64,000 nucleotides of DNA from positions 80,502-144,501 of the forward strand of contig JAJYLN010000003.1 in NCBI GenBank assembly GCA_021787665.1. The letters run 5' to 3'. Below, one piece after another: positions 61,945 through 64,000 of the stretch. Positions within the stretch are counted from its first letter, which is position 1. Each line of letters starts with the position of its first letter. The notes beneath the pieces were generated by a model that saw only the letters and a list, made by a program, of their open reading frames with translations, ran no database searches and was not told the origin of the DNA. The stretch comes from a bacterium. Its GTDB lineage: Bacteria; JAMCPX01. Position numbers and translations under genes: made by a program.

Positions 61945-62722
61945 GGGTGAGGACCTCCTTGATATGTTGTGCGTGCCCGGTAAACAGCTCGAGGCTCCGG
62001 TCTATAGCGGGCGTCTGTTTGTAGATAAACAGGTGCCAGTAGTTCTCAATGAAAGCGGCCGGCACGCGCAGTTCCGTGGACCTCTCCTCTGCCATCGCCT
62101 TCTCGCTGCGCCAGAAAACGTCCAGCGAGCCGCTCAGGATACTGCCCAGCCTTTCTTTCTCGCTGTCGGGAAGAGCCTTCCGTGTCGCCCAGACGGCAAA
62201 CACGAACGGGAGCCCGGTCCATTCGTACCACTCCTCCCCCAGGTCGTACACATGTTTGAAGTCTCCAAACCCGTGGTATACATTCACGAGAGCGCTGTTG
62301 CCGATAAACAGGTAGGCATCGACTTCCTTCTCATCGGGCTGGTCGAGATACCGGACAGACCGTACGCCGTACCGCTGCTCGAGGACAATCCTCAGGAGTA
62401 CCCGGGATGTGGATGTCTGCGAGGTGATGCCGACCGTGCGGCCGTTGAGCTCCTCAGCCCTGACCCGGGAAAACAGGGTGACACTGCCCGCCTTCTCCTG
62501 TACCGCGACACACATACCGGCCAGCGGCTCATAGCTGTGTTTCAGGCCCAAATAGTCCATGACTGAAATGGGACCGGCGTCTATCGAGCCCTGCCCCCCG
62601 GCAAGCCTGCCGATCTGCCTCGGGTAGCCCGTGACGAGCTCTATGCCTCCAGGGTCCAGGCCGTGCTCAAGGGTGTAATAGAAGGGATCGACATTGATGT
62701 ACGGCATGCGTGCGAGCTTCAT
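61934..62722 (-). CDS. mqnA: Chorismate dehydratase MqnA
   Basis: First enzyme of the futalosine route to menaquinone: removes water from chorismate to give 3-enolpyruvyl-benzoate. The 262 residues have the MqnA pattern: RMPYINVDPFYYTLEHGL, DAGPISVMDYL, GITSQTSTSRVLLRIVL, YLFIGNSALV, GLPFVFAVWATRK. It is 9 bp downstream of mqnE. Periplasmic-binding-protein-like fold, but no signal peptide, as for MqnA. Confidence 0.92.
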   Translation of the reverse strand: MKLARMPYINVDPFYYTLEHGLDPGGIELVTGYPRQIGRLAGGQGSIDAGPISVMDYLGLKHSYEPLAGMCVAVQEKAGSVTLFSRVRAEELNGRTVGITSQTSTSRVLLRIVLEQRYGVRSVRYLDQPDEKEVDAYLFIGNSALVNVYHGFGDFKHVYDLGEEWYEWTGLPFVFAVWATRKALPDSEKERLGSILSGSLDVFWRSEKAMAEERSTELRVPAAFIENYWHLFIYKQTPAIDRSLELFTGHAQHIKEVLTHGR

Positions 62723-62731
62723 GACTTCCGC

Positions 62732-63862
62732 CTATTCATAAACCTCTATGACCTTATACCTCCCGTCCCTGCGGACCGGGACATATCCCGTCTCTTTTAT
62801 CATGGCTACCATGTGCTCTTTTGTCAAGCCTGCAGGTGTCCTCGCGCCGGCCGCATGCGTGACCTTCTCGCTGCCGATCGTGCCGTCGATATCGTCCGCT
62901 CCGAAATGCAAGGCAATCTGGGTGACGGCCTCTGACATCATGACCCAGTAGGCCTTGATGTGCGGGAAGTTGTCCAGGTACAACCTCGACAGAGCCACGA
63001 CCTTCAGCTTCCTGATACCAGTCGGCGTGCCTACCCTCCCCCGCAACGGCGTGTTCTCCGGATGGAATATAAGAGGCACGAAGGTCAGAAAGCCGGCGGT
63101 CTCATCCTGGAGCGAGCGGAGCTGCCGGAGGTGGCCGATGATGTCATCGTCTGTCTCGATATGCCCGTACAGCATCGTCGCATTCGTCTTGATGCCCAGC
63201 ACATGCGCGGTCCGGTGCGTCTCGAGCCATCTGTCTTTTGATTCTTTTCCCGAAAACAGTTCGCCTCGTATCCCGTCGGACAGGACCTCTGCTCCTCCGC
63301 CAGGCATGGTATCGAGCCCTGCATCGACGAGCTCTTTGAGGACCCTGTCGACGCTCATTTTGTAAAGCCCCGCGAAATATCCTATTTCCGTGGCGGTAAA
63401 TGCCTTTATGGTGACACCAGGAAAGCGTGTTCTGATACCGCGGAGCATCGACGTATAATAGTCGAAACGGAGATCCGGGTGCAGGCCTCCCACGATGTGT
63501 ACCTCGTCGAGACCCTCCCGGTACTGCGAGAGCTCGCCGATGATTTCATCCACGGACATCGTGTACGCGCCCTTCGCACGCCTGCCCTTTGCGTACGCGC
63601 ACACCTTGCAGCGCACGCTGCAGACGTTCGTATAGTTGATCTGCTTATTCACGGTAAAATACACGAGGCGTCCGCTGGACCGCTGCTTGCGGTGCTCAGC
63701 CAGGGCACCTATCAGGTGGATGTTCCCGGACTCGAGGATGCGGTGTGCATCCCTATCATCGATCCGACTACCGGCAAGGACCTTCTCCGCGACTCCTGCA
63801 AGCGTCCGGTCCGTTACCGGAATATGCAGACCCTTTTCAACCGTGCCGTGGATGTCGCTCAT
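62732..63862 (-). CDS. mqnE: Aminofutalosine synthase MqnE (radical SAM)
   Basis: Joins 3-enolpyruvyl-benzoate and SAM to aminofutalosine. The 376 residues contain the radical SAM motif CSVRCKVCAYAK (CxxxCxxC), HIVGGLHPDLRFDYY, and TMPGGGAEVLSD; NKQINYTNVC precedes the cluster, as in MqnE. I start at ATG 63862; upstream in frame the ORF enters the IS200/IS605 end. mqnA follows. mqnB, mqnC and mqnD are not in the window. Confidence 0.92.
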   Translation of the reverse strand: MSDIHGTVEKGLHIPVTDRTLAGVAEKVLAGSRIDDRDAHRILESGNIHLIGALAEHRKQRSSGRLVYFTVNKQINYTNVCSVRCKVCAYAKGRRAKGAYTMSVDEIIGELSQYREGLDEVHIVGGLHPDLRFDYYTSMLRGIRTRFPGVTIKAFTATEIGYFAGLYKMSVDRVLKELVDAGLDTMPGGGAEVLSDGIRGELFSGKESKDRWLETHRTAHVLGIKTNATMLYGHIETDDDIIGHLRQLRSLQDETAGFLTFVPLIFHPENTPLRGRVGTPTGIRKLKVVALSRLYLDNFPHIKAYWVMMSEAVTQIALHFGADDIDGTIGSEKVTHAAGARTPAGLTKEHMVAMIKETGYVPVRRDGRYKVIEVYE

Positions 63863-63883
63863 GGTCCGCCGTACCACTGAATG

Positions 63884-63906
63884 ACTACCGCCTTGAAGGC
63901 GGTAGG
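63884..63906. repeat. IS200/IS605 end hairpin
   Basis: ACTACCGCC-TT-GAAGGCGGTAG forms a perfect stem with a short loop, the subterminal structure recognised by IS200/IS605 transposases. It marks the end of the element, ~22 bp from the mqnE start codon. Confidence 0.75.
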
Positions 63907-64000
63907 TTCGGAGACCCGTCAATTTGAAATTGACTGTCATCGGCAACCTGCTCCCCTTCCTGCTGCTTGATATATTCCTGTATCGCTTCATCGGTGATCG
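63885..64000 (-). mobile_element. tnpA: IS200/IS605-family transposase TnpA, C-terminal end (partial)
   Basis: On the minus strand, reading in from the window edge, the frame encodes ITDEAIQEYIKQQEG then DDSQFQIDGSPNLPP and a TAG at 63885. VTDExIxxYIexQ ... FQID is characteristic of the C-terminus of IS200 TnpA. The catalytic HUH and Tyr lie beyond the window. The stop is within the end hairpin, as is usual for these elements. Confidence 0.78.

Overview
This is a GC-rich, densely coding bacterial chromosome segment. Most genes prefer G or C at third codon positions, and neighbouring genes often overlap by about 4 bp or abut. The content suggests an anaerobic or facultative Gram-negative organism that uses menaquinone. 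Indicators are the futalosine menaquinone genes mqnA and mqnE, a pyruvate-type 2-oxoacid:ferredoxin oxidoreductase, a glycyl radical enzyme with its activase, anaerobic GlpAB, ETF with a membrane iron-sulfur oxidoreductase, an OmpA-family outer-membrane protein, type IV pilus PilT and MglA/MglB. I lean towards Nitrospirota (Thermodesulfovibrionia-like) or a former deltaproteobacterial lineage. That is an inference from gene content; no rRNA is present.

Layout. 1-5.3 kb: a leftward operon pgpA-thpR-recA-pilT-alaS (alaS runs off the left edge) with a recognisable promoter. 5.5-6.5 kb: a BtrH_N-type protein. 6.8-13.5 kb: rightward genes for a response regulator, valS, nadC and a DUF3857/transglutaminase protein. 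13.6-17.7 kb: an AEC permease and three glycosyltransferases. 17.7-23 kb: leftward MBL hydrolase, acyl-CoA synthetase, a small protein and OmpA. 23.2-23.75 kb: a BrnTA toxin-antitoxin pair. 24.3-26.2 kb: mnmG, with a perfect parS site just before its start codon. 26.2-28.4 kb: a DUF35 protein, a thiolase-like protein and a B12-binding subunit. 28.5-29.2 kb: a lower-GC stretch with small secreted or lipoprotein-like ORFs. 29.4-35.3 kb: mltD-mrp-glpA-glpB-hdrC-like. 35.3-42.8 kb: a leftward series from SRP RNA through dnaX, ybaB, recR, two fused POR genes, mglB and mglA to a 17-residue ORF and tRNA-Asn. 42.9-44.5 kb: two stand-alone MshEN-domain proteins. 44.6-47.2 kb: glutaredoxin, groES without groEL, a FlgT-like protein and pgsA. 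47.2-47.8 kb: an IS630 remnant and a small membrane ORF. 47.8-54.5 kb: glycyl radical activase and enzyme, nucleoside phosphorylase, DnaJ-like protein, alpha/beta hydrolase, tRNA-Pro. 54.7-60 kb: a peptidase C26 protein, then TetR-etfB-etfA-iron-sulfur oxidoreductase. 60-64 kb: a zinc-ribbon protein, a HesB-like protein, an acidic protein, mqnA, mqnE and the end of an IS200/IS605 element.

How the parts fit. Acyl-CoA synthetase, the thiolase-like/DUF35 pair and EtfAB with the membrane iron-sulfur protein could feed electrons from acyl-CoA oxidation into the menaquinone pool that MqnA/MqnE help make; GlpAB with its ferredoxin-like partner could do the same from glycerol 3-phosphate. The PilT, MglA/MglB, response-regulator and MshEN proteins point to regulated surface motility or secretion. 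The least explained items are the tandem MshEN proteins, the thiolase-like protein that appears to lack its nucleophilic cysteine, parS in the mnmG leader, a hairpin repeat shared by two distant intergenic regions, and several very small ORFs.
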